Part shown: positions 45,078 through 54,145 of the stretch, in pieces
How the letters are laid out: the number at the start of each line of letters is the position of its first letter
How positions within the stretch are numbered: position 1 is the stretch's first letter
NCBI GenBank assembly: GCA_964624555.1
Contig: CAZUXB010000001.1
Span: 42,756 to 106,755 of the forward strand
Reading direction: 5' to 3'
Source: SXRF01 sp964624555
Lineage (GTDB): Bacteria > Pseudomonadota > Alphaproteobacteria > Rickettsiales > SXRF01
DNA: 64,000 bases
Notes under the pieces: model-generated
The model's database searches: none
What the model was told of the DNA's origin: nothing
What the model saw: only the letters and a program-made list of their open reading frames with translations
Position numbers and translations under genes: made by a program

Positions 45078-46479
45078 GCTTGTCATCCTGTGAGGCGCGA
45101 AGCGACTGCACAGGACCTCCTTGCGCCTTTAGACTCTGTGCCTCGCGATTGCTCGCACAGAATGACAATACCAACTCGCAAAACACATCGCCGCGATGCT
45201 CAAAACTTTTGAACTGGTCGAACGATGCGCAGGCCGGCGAGAGCAGCACCACATCGCCGGATACTGCCATTTCCGCAGCTTTCGCCACGGCCACTTCCAG
45301 CGTACTGCACTGCGTATATGTAACTTTTCCATCCAGTGTTTTGGCAAATTCCTGTGCCGCTTGGCCAATCAAAAACGCATGTTTCACATTCGGAAAATAT
45401 TCAGTGAGTGAGGATATACCGCCTTCTTTCGGCTTGCCACCCGCGATCCATAAAATATTTTTGTAGGGTGCGAGTGCATTCTGCGTGGCATCCGCATTGG
45501 TGGCTTTGCTATCGTTGATGTAACGCACATTATTTATAGTTGCTACAAGTTGCAGGCGGTGGCGCAAGCCGCCAAATGTTTTCATCGCGGCGTAAATTTT
45601 ATCCGGCACGACTCCCACCGCTTTCGCCGCCGCATACGCTGCCGCCGCATTCTGCCAGTTGTGCGTTCCGGTCAGCGAGACTATAGGCTTCAGGCTTATG
45701 GCTTCAGGCTCTGGGCTTAAGGTTTTATCATGAAGATAACCGTCTTTTACATATATTCCATCAGCTAATTCTTTGTTGCAAGAAATCAAAACTAATTTTG
45801 CTTCCTGAAGCCCAAAGCCCAAAGCCTGAAGCCCGTCATCAATCACCGCTACGTCCTCTTTTATTTGCCGTTCAAAGATATGTTTCTTGGCCGCGATATA
45901 ACCATTCATATCGCCGTGCCTGTCAAGATGGTCGGGGGTAATATTAAGCAGCAGCGCAACATTGAAGCGCACGGTTTTTACCAAGTCTAATTGATAGGAG
46001 GACATCTCGATAACATATATACCTCCCTTCCCTAATGGTTCCAGCGCAAGTGCCGGGGTACCAAGGTTTCCACCTACTTCGCAACGTACTCCGGCTTCTT
46101 TCAAAATATGACCGATGAGCGTGGTGGTAGTCGATTTTCCGTTGGTGCCGGTGATACCGATATAGGTCGCCTCCGGCTGCGCGCGGTAGAGCATTTCCAT
46201 TTCGCGGATGACCGGAATGTGAGGCTGTTGGGCAAGTGCCGCCACCGCAGGTGGTGTCGGATGCGGCAGCGGCGCAGCGGGACTTAATACGATGGCTTTT
46301 AAATTTTTCCAATCCCAGTTTTTATAATTTATTTTATTGCCAGCTTCCTCGGCGGTTTTATCATCCCAAGCGCTGACCAATGCACCACCAGCAACAAGTG
46401 CAACAACCGCCGCTTCGCCAGCCTTGCCGAGGCCAAACACGCCAACTTTCTGGCCTTTATATTCCGTTACCGTAATCAT
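45067..46479 (-). CDS. murD: UDP-N-acetylmuramoyl-L-alanine--D-glutamate ligase
   Basis: Adds D-glutamate to UDP-MurNAc-L-Ala, using ATP. It has 470 residues. Motifs: KVGVFGLGKAGEAAV, ITGTNGKSTTTTLIGH (P-loop), ITPDHLDRHG, and YINDSKATNADATQNAL. Two foreign pieces are visible. Residues about 215-270 are flanked by inverted copies of a gcttcagg-type tandem repeat (separate entry), and the last ~30 residues after EHRGDVFCELV come from a palindromic element. Normal MurD ends near that point. Neither breaks the frame. It overlaps mraY by 1 base and ftsW by about 11-20. Confidence 0.96.
   Translation of the reverse strand: MITVTEYKGQKVGVFGLGKAGEAAVVALVAGGALVSAWDDKTAEEAGNKINYKNWDWKNLKAIVLSPAAPLPHPTPPAVAALAQQPHIPVIREMEMLYRAQPEATYIGITGTNGKSTTTTLIGHILKEAGVRCEVGGNLGTPALALEPLGKGGIYVIEMSSYQLDLVKTVRFNVALLLNITPDHLDRHGDMNGYIAAKKHIFERQIKEDVAVIDDGLQALGFGLQEAKLVLISCNKELADGIYVKDGYLHDKTLSPEPEAISLKPIVSLTGTHNWQNAAAAYAAAKAVGVVPDKIYAAMKTFGGLRHRLQLVATINNVRYINDSKATNADATQNALAPYKNILWIAGGKPKEGGISSLTEYFPNVKHAFLIGQAAQEFAKTLDGKVTYTQCSTLEVAVAKAAEMAVSGDVVLLSPACASFDQFKSFEHRGDVFCELVLSFCASNREAQSLKAQGGPVQSLRASQDDKHAS
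45081..45167. repeat. Palindromic element forming the MurD C-terminus and the ftsW start region
   Basis: Outer arms tgtcatcctgtg (45081-45092) and cacagaatgaca (45156-45167), differing by one base, enclose two copies of a ggcgcgaagcg/ctcgcgattgctcg hairpin. It is a typical interspersed REP-like element. On the minus strand it is read as the last ~30 residues of MurD and holds AGG before the ftsW ATG. Confidence 0.85.
45686..45833. repeat. Inverted pair of gcttcagg tandem repeats inside murD
   Basis: Left arm 45686-45718 consists of ggcttcagg/ggcttatgg-type units; right arm 45804-45833 consists of cctgaagcc and caaagcc units, the reverse complement. About 85 bases of ordinary murD code separate them. 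The same unit family occurs in trmB (63427-63458). Confidence 0.8.
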
Positions 46480-47558
46480 TATCGTATCTTCAATGTCGCA
46501 AGGCCGAGCAGCGCGAATACGCAGGCAACGATCCAGAAACGGATCACGACTTTCGATTCCGACCAGCCGGATTTTTCAAAATGGTGATGGATCGGTGCCA
46601 TTTTGAACACACGTTTCTTGCGGGTTTTATATGATACCACCTGAATAATCACTGATAGCGCCTCGACCACGAACAGACCGCCGATGATAGCGAGCACGAA
46701 TTCATGTTTGGTGATAACGCTTATCGCCCCCAGCGCACCTCCGAGAGAAAGACTTCCTGTATCGCCCATGAACACTTCCGCGGGCTGCGCGTTAAACCAC
46801 AGGAACCCGAGACTGGCCCCAACCAGTGCCGAACAGAAGATAGAAAGTTCACCAACCCCGGAAACAAAATTAAGCTGCAGGTAGGTGGCAAAATCGAAAC
46901 GTCCAACAAGATAGGAGATAAGGGCAAAACAACCAGCCACTATCATCACCGGAACGATCGCCAGCCCGTCCAGACCATCGGTAAGATTCACCGCGTTTGA
47001 CGCGCCGATGATAACTATCATCACAAACGGAATATAAAAAATCCCAGCATCGATAAGTACATTTTTGAAGAACGGCACCGAGATGTGCGAGGCCAGTGTG
47101 GGTGTTACCACCGCCTGTATCAGCAGCACCGCAATGAGGGAGAACACTGCCTGCGCCAGCATTTTTTTACGTGATGAAAGCCCTTTGCTGTTGCGCTTAG
47201 TGAGCTTCAGATAATCATCAAAAAAACCAATGGAGCCAAAACTCAGCGTCACCGCCAGCACGATCCACATATATTCATTCTTGAGGTCCGACCATAACAA
47301 CGTAGAAATGGTCACCGAAATCAGTATCATGAGGCCACCCATGGTTGGCGTGCCCTTTTTGGTAAGCAGGTGGCTTTCCGGCCCGTCCAGTCGTATCGGC
47401 TGGCCCTCGGCCTGCTTGGATTTAAGCCAGGCGATAACTTTCGGCCCGATATAAAGGGTAAGGAACAACGCCGTGAACACCGCACCGCCGCTACGGAAGG
47501 TAATGTAGCGCAGGATATTAAACAGGCTATTATGCTCGGCGAGCAGGTTATACAGCAT
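46479..47558 (-). CDS. mraY: Phospho-N-acetylmuramoyl-pentapeptide transferase
   Basis: Transfers phospho-MurNAc-pentapeptide to undecaprenyl phosphate, forming lipid I at the inner membrane. It has 359 residues and ten helices. Signatures: GTPTMGGLMIL, FFDDYLKLTKRNSKGL (Asp pair), NLTDGLDGLA and VFMGDTGSLSLGG, and HHHFEKSGW near the end. It overlaps murF by 11 bases and murD by 1. Confidence 0.98.
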   Translation of the reverse strand: MLYNLLAEHNSLFNILRYITFRSGGAVFTALFLTLYIGPKVIAWLKSKQAEGQPIRLDGPESHLLTKKGTPTMGGLMILISVTISTLLWSDLKNEYMWIVLAVTLSFGSIGFFDDYLKLTKRNSKGLSSRKKMLAQAVFSLIAVLLIQAVVTPTLASHISVPFFKNVLIDAGIFYIPFVMIVIIGASNAVNLTDGLDGLAIVPVMIVAGCFALISYLVGRFDFATYLQLNFVSGVGELSIFCSALVGASLGFLWFNAQPAEVFMGDTGSLSLGGALGAISVITKHEFVLAIIGGLFVVEALSVIIQVVSYKTRKKRVFKMAPIHHHFEKSGWSESKVVIRFWIVACVFALLGLATLKIR

Positions 47559-48909
47559 CTCTAATTTTTTCCTTTTCCAGCAAAGCTTCTGCTAATTCAT
47601 ATATTTTGCTGCCGTGCGAACCTTTCACCAGCACCACATCATCTTTTTTAAACTCGATAAATGGCAATAATTCCATAGTTTTTTTTGCGTGGTGGCCGCG
47701 CATCTTTTCCGGCAGGGCATAATACAGGTTTTTCATAAGCTCCCCTGCCGTATAGACCTTGTCAAACCCAGCATCCTTAAGGTTAAGCGCCAGGTCAGCA
47801 TGGAGTCTGGCCGTGGTTTCCCCAAGCTCCAGCATATCGCCGAGCACTGCAACCTTGCGGCCTTTTTTACCGGCGGCCTGCCACACTTCCGCGGTCTTTA
47901 CAAACGCCGCGCGCATGCTGGCAGGGCTGGCGTTATAGCTATCATTTATGAGCAGGTAATCAGCGAGTTTTATTACCCTGCCCCGCCCATCAACTTCGCT
48001 AAATCCGGCAAGGGCCTGCGCTGATTTTGCTACATCCAAGCCGAGCGCATGTACCGCCGCGAGCACTGAGAGCGATATGATCGCCCAATGGCGGCCAGTG
48101 GCAGCCAGCGTGTAGTTGTACGTTTCGCCCATGATGCTTGCGGAAACTTCACAGCCGGAAATGGCCGGCTTGTAGGCAAGCAGGCGCGAGTCGGCTTTGG
48201 CGTTGGCACCGAAAGTAATTTTATTTTTTGCATCAGAAAAATATTTCTGGTCAGAATTTATGATAGCTATTCCATCTTTTCCGAGACCCTCAAATATCTC
48301 GGATTTGGCTTTTGCGATATCATCAATGCCCGCAAAAAATTCCCGATGCACCTCTTCCACACCGGTCACAATTGCCACATGCGGGCGCACCATTTTAGTA
48401 AGGTAAGAAATTTCCCCGGCATGGTTCATGCCCATTTCAAACACGGCGTACTGCGTATCCAGCGGCAGGTTGGCGAGGTTGAGCGGAGTCCCGATATGGT
48501 TGTTATAATTGCCGCTGGTAGCGTAGGTCCTGCCATGAATAGAAAGCGCCAGCTTCAACATTTCCTTGGTGCTGGTTTTGCCAACACTACCGGTAATTCC
48601 AACAACTTTTGCCGTACTGCGGTTGCGATTATATCCGCCGATATCCGCCAGCGCCTGCAACGTATCGGTAACCATTAAAAAATTGCCCTTAACCGGAACT
48701 TCCCTAGAAACCACCGCAGCTATAGCGCCGGCAGCAAAGGCTTTGTCAATGAAATCATGACCATCAAAATTTTCGCCTTTGATGGCAACGAAAAGATCGC
48801 CGGGCCTAACCTTGCGGCTATCTATCTCTACACGCCATGCGCACCAGTCAGACGTTGTGGCACCATTCGTGGCTTTCACCAGATCCGCCACCGGCCACAG
48901 CGCGCTCAT
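47548..48909 (-). CDS. murF: UDP-MurNAc-tripeptide--D-alanyl-D-alanine ligase
   Basis: Adds D-Ala-D-Ala to the muramyl tripeptide with ATP. It has 453 residues with the P-loop VVGITGSVGKTSTKEML, EMGMNHAGEISYLTKMVRP, and the C-terminal LLINDSYNASPASMRAA and LVKGSHGSKIYE. It overlaps murE by 4 bases and mraY by 11, as usual for the dcw cluster. Confidence 0.97.
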   Translation of the reverse strand: MSALWPVADLVKATNGATTSDWCAWRVEIDSRKVRPGDLFVAIKGENFDGHDFIDKAFAAGAIAAVVSREVPVKGNFLMVTDTLQALADIGGYNRNRSTAKVVGITGSVGKTSTKEMLKLALSIHGRTYATSGNYNNHIGTPLNLANLPLDTQYAVFEMGMNHAGEISYLTKMVRPHVAIVTGVEEVHREFFAGIDDIAKAKSEIFEGLGKDGIAIINSDQKYFSDAKNKITFGANAKADSRLLAYKPAISGCEVSASIMGETYNYTLAATGRHWAIISLSVLAAVHALGLDVAKSAQALAGFSEVDGRGRVIKLADYLLINDSYNASPASMRAAFVKTAEVWQAAGKKGRKVAVLGDMLELGETTARLHADLALNLKDAGFDKVYTAGELMKNLYYALPEKMRGHHAKKTMELLPFIEFKKDDVVLVKGSHGSKIYELAEALLEKEKIRDAV

Positions 48910-50372
48910 GCCGCCACACCCAACGAGCGGGCAGCATTGCGCGCCACTTCGCCATCATCAAATGGAATATGCTTGTCACCGATTATCTGCATTTTTTCAT
49001 GTCCCTTGCCGGCGATTACCAATACGTCACCAGCCCCCAACTGTTCTATGGCAAAATAAATCGCTTCTGCCCGGTCTGCAACCTCTTTGCACGGTTTTAT
49101 GCATCCGGCCATGACAGCGGCGCGGATGGTTTCGGATTTTTCGCTGCGTGGGTTATCATCGGTGATGACGGTAATATCGGCCAGTTCGCTGCCGATCTGG
49201 CCCATCAGCGGCCTTTTCCCGGCATCGCGGTCACCGCCGCAACCAAATACGACATGTAATTTGCCCTCAGTATGCGGACGCAGGGTGTTTAAAATGTTGG
49301 CTAAAGCCAACGGCGTGTGGGCGTAATCTATGAATACGGTAGCGCCATTCTTAGTGGTAACTACCTGTTCCAGCCGCCCGGCAACACCTTTCAGTTTCGG
49401 AATATTAGCAAGAGTTTTTTCCAGATTACCACCAACGCCAATAACAAGACCGAGAGCAGCCAGAATATTCATAACCTGAAACTCGCCGACCAGAGGAACT
49501 TCCACCTTATGTTTTTTGCCAAACAAGGTCAGTGCCACGCTCTGCCCATGCTGGTTGGGTTTTATAGTATTCACCGCAAATTCTGCACCTTTATGGCCAA
49601 AACCAATGATTTCATGCTTGCGTTTACGGCATATTTCCTTGAGTTGGGGGAAACGGACGTCATCTTGATTAAGCACCGCAGTTTTTCCTTCCGGCAGCAA
49701 CTCACCAAACAGGCGCGACTTGGCCAGAAAATAAGCATCTTCGGTCTTGTGGTAATCAAGATGGTCGCGGGCGATATTGGTAAAGGCCGCTGCTTGCAAA
49801 CGCACACCATCAAGGCGGTATTGGTCAAGCCCGTGGCTGGAGGCTTCCATCGCCAGTTGCTGCACCCCCAGTTTCGCTATTTCGGCCAACATCCGGTGCA
49901 GCTCTACAGGATCGGGAGTGGTCAAGGTTCCCGGAAAAAGATCCTTTCCTTCGCCGGATATTACACCGATAGTGCCCATTGAGGCGGACTTTTTCCCGTC
50001 CAGAAACATAAGCTGGCGAAAAAAATCGGCGGTTGAGGTTTTGCCGTCAGTGCCAGTTACAGCAACTATATGCTGCGGCTGCGCGCCATAAAAAACTGAT
50101 GCCATTCTAGCCAGCGCCAAACGGTTATTTTCAAGGATAATGACCGGTATCTTGTGCTGCCCTATCTGCGAATCCCTGCCGGCAAAAACGATAGCTGCAC
50201 CATTTTGTTCTGCCTGCGGTATGAATTTAGCACCGTCATTCTTCTCGCCCTTCATGGCGAAAAAAACATATCCCGGTTGCACCTTTCCCGAGTCAGAAGT
50301 TATTCCTGTGATTTTAAGCTCCGAAAATTCCACTGCTTCAGGGACAGCAGCTATTAACTCAGACAATTTCAT
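48906..50372 (-). CDS. murE: UDP-MurNAc-L-Ala-D-Glu--meso-diaminopimelate ligase
   Basis: Adds meso-diaminopimelate to the muramyl dipeptide. About 488 residues from the ATG at 50372 (MKLSELIAAVPEAVEF); an earlier in-frame start adds 11 non-conserved residues. The motif TDDNPRSEK marks the meso-DAP type, consistent with dapF nearby. ATP motif: VAVTGTDGKTSTADFF; also MEASSHGLDQYR and NIARDHLDYH. A 36-base gap separates it from ftsI. Confidence 0.97.
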   Translation of the reverse strand: MKLSELIAAVPEAVEFSELKITGITSDSGKVQPGYVFFAMKGEKNDGAKFIPQAEQNGAAIVFAGRDSQIGQHKIPVIILENNRLALARMASVFYGAQPQHIVAVTGTDGKTSTADFFRQLMFLDGKKSASMGTIGVISGEGKDLFPGTLTTPDPVELHRMLAEIAKLGVQQLAMEASSHGLDQYRLDGVRLQAAAFTNIARDHLDYHKTEDAYFLAKSRLFGELLPEGKTAVLNQDDVRFPQLKEICRKRKHEIIGFGHKGAEFAVNTIKPNQHGQSVALTLFGKKHKVEVPLVGEFQVMNILAALGLVIGVGGNLEKTLANIPKLKGVAGRLEQVVTTKNGATVFIDYAHTPLALANILNTLRPHTEGKLHVVFGCGGDRDAGKRPLMGQIGSELADITVITDDNPRSEKSETIRAAVMAGCIKPCKEVADRAEAIYFAIEQLGAGDVLVIAGKGHEKMQIIGDKHIPFDDGEVARNAARSLGVAA

Positions 50373-50408
50373 ATAAAAACCTAATCCCTGCCCTCTGGAC
50401 ACCAACTC

Positions 50409-52214
50409 CTAATAAGAAGTACTTATATATCTCTTATCCATCATCTGGCTAGCATAAGATGGTCTGGATTTTGGTTTTTCATTTTTTTCGTTATCCACCC
50501 AGTATTTTTCTGCATCATCTCCCGGCACATCATAGCGCGGTTTTATACCTAGCATCGGCCCCATACGCGCTATAACCCTACCCACCACCGGGGCTGCAAT
50601 CATACCACCTGTGGTGAAACCATAGGTTGATTTATCGCCCTTTGGTTCATCGACCATAACTAATACTATATATTTCGGGTCATCAATAGGAAAAGTAGCA
50701 ATGAAAGAGGACAGGTTGGCGTTCTGGCTATATCCCCCACCAGCAGTTATTTTCTCGGCAGTTCCAGTTTTTCCGGCAACGCGGTAGCCAGCGATATCAG
50801 CCTTGCCGCCAGTCCCATGATCCACCACCAGACGCATCAGACGGCGTACATTCTCTGAAGTACTCTGGCTTATTATCCTTTCCCATTCAGCTTTATTTTT
50901 GTTACCATCCTTAAGCAGAGTAAGGCGCTCCTTGGTTCCTCCATTGATCAGGCTGGCGATACCCCGTACCAGATGCAGCGGAGTAACAGAAATTCCATGC
51001 CCATAAGAAATTGTTACTGAATTTATCTCTTTCCATTCTTCTGGATATTGCGGTTTGGCACGTTCCGGCAATTCAATATCAACCTGCTTGAACATACCGA
51101 CCTTATCCAGGAACTCCTTCTGCCGCTTGATGCCTACATCCAGCGCCATTTTGGCAGTACCGATATTGGAAGAAAAGGCATAAATTTCCGGCACGGTAAG
51201 AAAACGGCGTTTTGGATGTGAATCGCTGATGGTAAAGGTCGAAACCTTAAATGGATTGGTCGCGTCATAGCCACCTTTCATGGTTGTTACGCCGTAATCA
51301 AGCCCCATAGCCATGGTAAAGGTTTTAAAAGTCGAACCCATTTCATAGGCACCAAGGGTAGCACGGTTGAACCTTTCTGCGTCGCTGGCCTTGGATGGCT
51401 TGTGCGGATCAAAATCAGGCAACGATACCATTGACAGCACTTCGCCGGATTTTACATCAAGTATAACACCGGTCGCGCCAATGGCACGAAATTCATCCAC
51501 CGCGCTTTGCATTTCTGCACGCATTATTGACTGCAAACGCACATCCAGTGATAAAGCAAGCGGCTCATTATTAATAGACGGTTCACGCAGGCGGCTATTG
51601 AACTGCTGTTCGATGCCGGCCAGCCCCTTATTATCAACCCCGACATAACCAAGCACATGCGAAAACATATTGCCATATGGATAGACCCGGCGTTCTTCCG
51701 GCCTGAAATACAAACCCGGCAAACCAAGGCTATTGACCTGCTGCTGTTCTTTTGGAGTCAGGTTACGCTTAATCCAAACGAAAGTTTTACCGCTTTTTAA
51801 ACGCCGCTCCAGTATTTTTTCATCAATGGATAGTACCTGGGCAAGGTTATGAACAGCATAATTGATATCCTTGACTTCCTTGGGATTCACGAATACCGAA
51901 GCAGTCATAAGGCTGGTGGCAAGCAGCACACCATTCCTGTCAACTATATCCCCACGCTGCGATGTTGTTTCCGTGGCCTTGAGTTCTACCTGCTCACTTT
52001 CATCTTCATTGTCGGGATCGAAAACCGTTACCGTAAGGGCCTTGGGATTTTGAACCACCGCCACTTCTATCATACGGAAACTTATACTGCCAAAACACAA
52101 CACAAAGAAAAAACCTACACAAAGCATCCGTACCCGGCTTTGCTCTATTATACGCTTGCCTGTGCTTTCCTGGATAACGATTTTTGTAGAAGCCCTCTGC
52201 ATCGGGCTACTCAT
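50409..52214 (-). CDS. ftsI: Septal peptidoglycan transpeptidase FtsI (PBP3)
   Basis: 601 residues: a short cytoplasmic part, a membrane helix (VGFFFVLCFGSISFRMI), a pedestal domain (ETTSQRGDIVDRNGVLLATS) and the transpeptidase domain. The catalytic triads are present: SxxK in EMGSTFKTFTM, SxN in SSNIGTAKMA, and KTG in AGKTGTAEKI. It cross-links septal wall with FtsW. The gene overlaps ftsL by 4 bases. Confidence 0.97.
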   Translation of the reverse strand: MSSPMQRASTKIVIQESTGKRIIEQSRVRMLCVGFFFVLCFGSISFRMIEVAVVQNPKALTVTVFDPDNEDESEQVELKATETTSQRGDIVDRNGVLLATSLMTASVFVNPKEVKDINYAVHNLAQVLSIDEKILERRLKSGKTFVWIKRNLTPKEQQQVNSLGLPGLYFRPEERRVYPYGNMFSHVLGYVGVDNKGLAGIEQQFNSRLREPSINNEPLALSLDVRLQSIMRAEMQSAVDEFRAIGATGVILDVKSGEVLSMVSLPDFDPHKPSKASDAERFNRATLGAYEMGSTFKTFTMAMGLDYGVTTMKGGYDATNPFKVSTFTISDSHPKRRFLTVPEIYAFSSNIGTAKMALDVGIKRQKEFLDKVGMFKQVDIELPERAKPQYPEEWKEINSVTISYGHGISVTPLHLVRGIASLINGGTKERLTLLKDGNKNKAEWERIISQSTSENVRRLMRLVVDHGTGGKADIAGYRVAGKTGTAEKITAGGGYSQNANLSSFIATFPIDDPKYIVLVMVDEPKGDKSTYGFTTGGMIAAPVVGRVIARMGPMLGIKPRYDVPGDDAEKYWVDNEKNEKPKSRPSYASQMMDKRYISTSY

Positions 52215-52585
52215 GGCTGCTCACCACTGTTGCGGTAGGATGCAACTATAGAACGGATATTATCATCCATATAAGAATCGTCGAGATCCGCAGAAGCAAC
52301 TGCCTGCTTGTGAAAAGCGATAGCTTCAATTTCCGCGACCTGATCAACGGTTACGTTCTTGCCGGCAAGGTATTTGTCAGATAATGCCTGCAGGCGCTCC
52401 GGGCGGTTAAGATAGGCCCATTCAGCCGCCACAACATGTAGGGATTCCCTCTCCTGGGCTATTTCCTGAGTGGTTTCGGCAATCTGTGCTTTAATGGACT
52501 GCACCTCATATTTAACACGATAGAGCATGAAGGAGGCTACTACCACAACCCCGATCCAGAAAGCAAGGAATGAAAGACGGTTCAT
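52211..52585 (-). CDS. ftsL: Cell division protein FtsL
   Basis: 124 residues with an N-terminal membrane helix (FLAFWIGVVVVASFMLYRV) and a coiled coil (VQSIKAQIAETTQEIAQERE), then LHVVAAEWAYLNRPERL, the Pfam signature region of alphaproteobacterial FtsL. It links FtsB/FtsQ to FtsWI. Overlaps of 4 bases on each side support tight coupling to rsmH and ftsI. Confidence 0.9.
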   Translation of the reverse strand: MNRLSFLAFWIGVVVVASFMLYRVKYEVQSIKAQIAETTQEIAQERESLHVVAAEWAYLNRPERLQALSDKYLAGKNVTVDQVAEIEAIAFHKQAVASADLDDSYMDDNIRSIVASYRNSGEQP

Positions 52586-53523
52586 TGCTTTGCTCCATTA
52601 TTGCGCGTTACCATCCGCATAGTTGCCGAGCGGGCACGCGGATTGCTTTCCACCTCATCGTTACTGGCTTTCAATTTCTCCGGTTTGGGCAAGAAAAAAG
52701 CGGGAACATCCACATCCATATTCCTGCGAGCAGGAATATGCCGTGAATGTTCCCCAAGTTTACCACAACGGGAGTGGGTAAAACGTTTGACTAAGCGATC
52801 TTCCAGCGAATGGAAGCTCACCACCACCAACCGCCCGCCAGCACCGAGTAATTTCTCGGAGGCGGCGAGGCCGGATTCGATGGCATCAAATTCTTTATTT
52901 ATGTATATGCGTAACCCTTGGAAACTACGGGTAGCAGGATGGATTTTGCCGGGTTTTCCAGGTATCGCAGAACGTATGATTTCAGCCAGTTGTACGGTGC
53001 GGGTAATAGGTTGCACCGCCCGTGCTTCAACTATTGCCCGTGCAACACGGCGCGCAGATTTTTCTTCACCGTAATAATAGAAAATATCGGCTAGTTCATC
53101 GACACTGGCACTATTCACCACATCAGCAGCGTTCGTTCCCTCGCCTGACATGCGCATATCGAGAGGACCGTCACCGCGGAAAGAAAAGCCCCGCTCGGCA
53201 GTATCGAGCTGCATGGATGAAACACCAAGGTCCAGAACTATCCCATCAACCGAAGTGATTCCGCGAACAGCGAGAAGTTCACACATATCGGCAAAATTCC
53301 CCAGTATCCAGACAAAACGGTTGGGGAATTCCCGTTCCAGCAACTCAGCAAATTTCCGGGTAGATGGATCACGGTCAATGGCATAGACATGGCAATTGGC
53401 GGCGTTCAGGATAGCGCGGCTATAACCTCCGGCGCCAAAGGTTCCATCAACATAAACCTCGCCGTCTTTGGGCGCGAGCCAGTCGAGCATTTCATTCAAC
53501 ATTACCGGTGCGTGCGCGCTCAT
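52582..53523 (-). CDS. rsmH: 16S rRNA (cytosine-1402-N4)-methyltransferase
   Basis: Methylates C1402 in the decoding region of 16S rRNA. About 313 residues from the ATG at 53523 (MSAHAPVMLNEMLDWLAPK), which overlaps the mraZ stop in ATGA; longer in-frame reading upstream lies in mraZ code. Motifs: VDGTFGAGGYSRAIL, GIVLDLGVSSMQLD, GFSFRGDGPLDMRM and VVSFHSLEDRLVK. Confidence 0.97.
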   Translation of the reverse strand: MSAHAPVMLNEMLDWLAPKDGEVYVDGTFGAGGYSRAILNAANCHVYAIDRDPSTRKFAELLEREFPNRFVWILGNFADMCELLAVRGITSVDGIVLDLGVSSMQLDTAERGFSFRGDGPLDMRMSGEGTNAADVVNSASVDELADIFYYYGEEKSARRVARAIVEARAVQPITRTVQLAEIIRSAIPGKPGKIHPATRSFQGLRIYINKEFDAIESGLAASEKLLGAGGRLVVVSFHSLEDRLVKRFTHSRCGKLGEHSRHIPARRNMDVDVPAFFLPKPEKLKASNDEVESNPRARSATMRMVTRNNGAKQ

Positions 53524-53981
53524 GATGGCTGGCCTTTCATCATGAAACGTTTTTCCTGCACCAATGCCCGCGCCTTTTTCGCATAAGCAGCAAAAGCGCC
53601 AGGCTCCCATATCTCAAAAATCTCACCCTTACCAACGAAGGTTGCCTGCTCTTTCAAACCGGCGGCAGCAATAAGGTGTTCCGGCAGCATGACCCGCCCT
53701 TCCCCATCGAAAGAAAGCTGTACAGATTCACCAAACATTGTGGTCACGAAAGCGTCACGCTCCTGCGAATATGGATCGAACGATTCGATGCGTTCATTGA
53801 GTTTTACAATTCGCGTCATCCCGCAAGCCTCGATGCAGTTATTGATTGGCGACTGGTACGCCACGATGCCCTGGAAATCGGTAGCCAGGGCCTTGGCCGC
53901 GAGGGCAGCACGGAACTGCGCCGGGACAGATACCCTGCCTTTTTTGTCAATGCGGTTATGGAATGTGGACAGGAAAAGCAT
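53520..53981 (-). CDS. mraZ: Transcriptional regulator MraZ
   Basis: 153 residues with two AbrB-like MraZ domains: FHNRIDKKGRVSVPAQFRAAL and VQLSFDGEGRVMLPEHLIAAA. It binds DNA as a ring-like oligomer and represses the dcw operon. It is the first gene of the cluster, and its stop overlaps the rsmH start. Three TGGGN repeats at 10-base spacing lie about 30-50 bases upstream (separate entry). Confidence 0.96.
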   Translation of the reverse strand: MLFLSTFHNRIDKKGRVSVPAQFRAALAAKALATDFQGIVAYQSPINNCIEACGMTRIVKLNERIESFDPYSQERDAFVTTMFGESVQLSFDGEGRVMLPEHLIAAAGLKEQATFVGKGEIFEIWEPGAFAAYAKKARALVQEKRFMMKGQPS

Positions 53982-54009
53982 TGTTTTGGCATTCTTTTTC
54001 GGGCTAGTA

Positions 54010-54062
54010 TGGGATATTATGGGTATTTATGGAAAATTAACCCAATTTCATGGGCCAGTCAA
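54010..54062 (-). promoter_or_regulatory. dcw promoter with MraZ boxes
   Basis: On the minus strand a -35 TTGACT (54062-54057), a 17-base spacer and a -10 TAATTT (54039-54034) give a good sigma-70-type promoter for mraZ. Between it and the gene, three boxes tggga, tgggt, tggaa (plus strand, 54010, 54020 and 54030) lie exactly 10 bases apart, as in MraZ operators (TGGGN with 5-base spacers). They overlap the expected transcription start, so MraZ should repress. Confidence 0.75.
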
Positions 54063-54097
54063 TAAGTTTTATGGGAAAATGGCAATAAAAAGATAAT

Positions 54098-54120
54098 AAA
54101 AAAGGCCGGCTAAACCGGCC
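54098..54120 (-). terminator. Rho-independent terminator of the membrane protein gene
   Basis: On the minus strand GGCCGG-TTTAG-CCGGCC is followed by six T. It lies 26 bases behind the stop of the gene at 54146-55186 and keeps that transcript out of the dcw cluster. Confidence 0.9.
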
Positions 54121-54145
54121 CATTATTTCCTATGGGGTTATAAGG

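Noticed and set aside
43911..45167. CRISPR array or tandem phage repeats
   Set aside because: The repeats are single palindromes without regular spacers; no cas genes are in the window.
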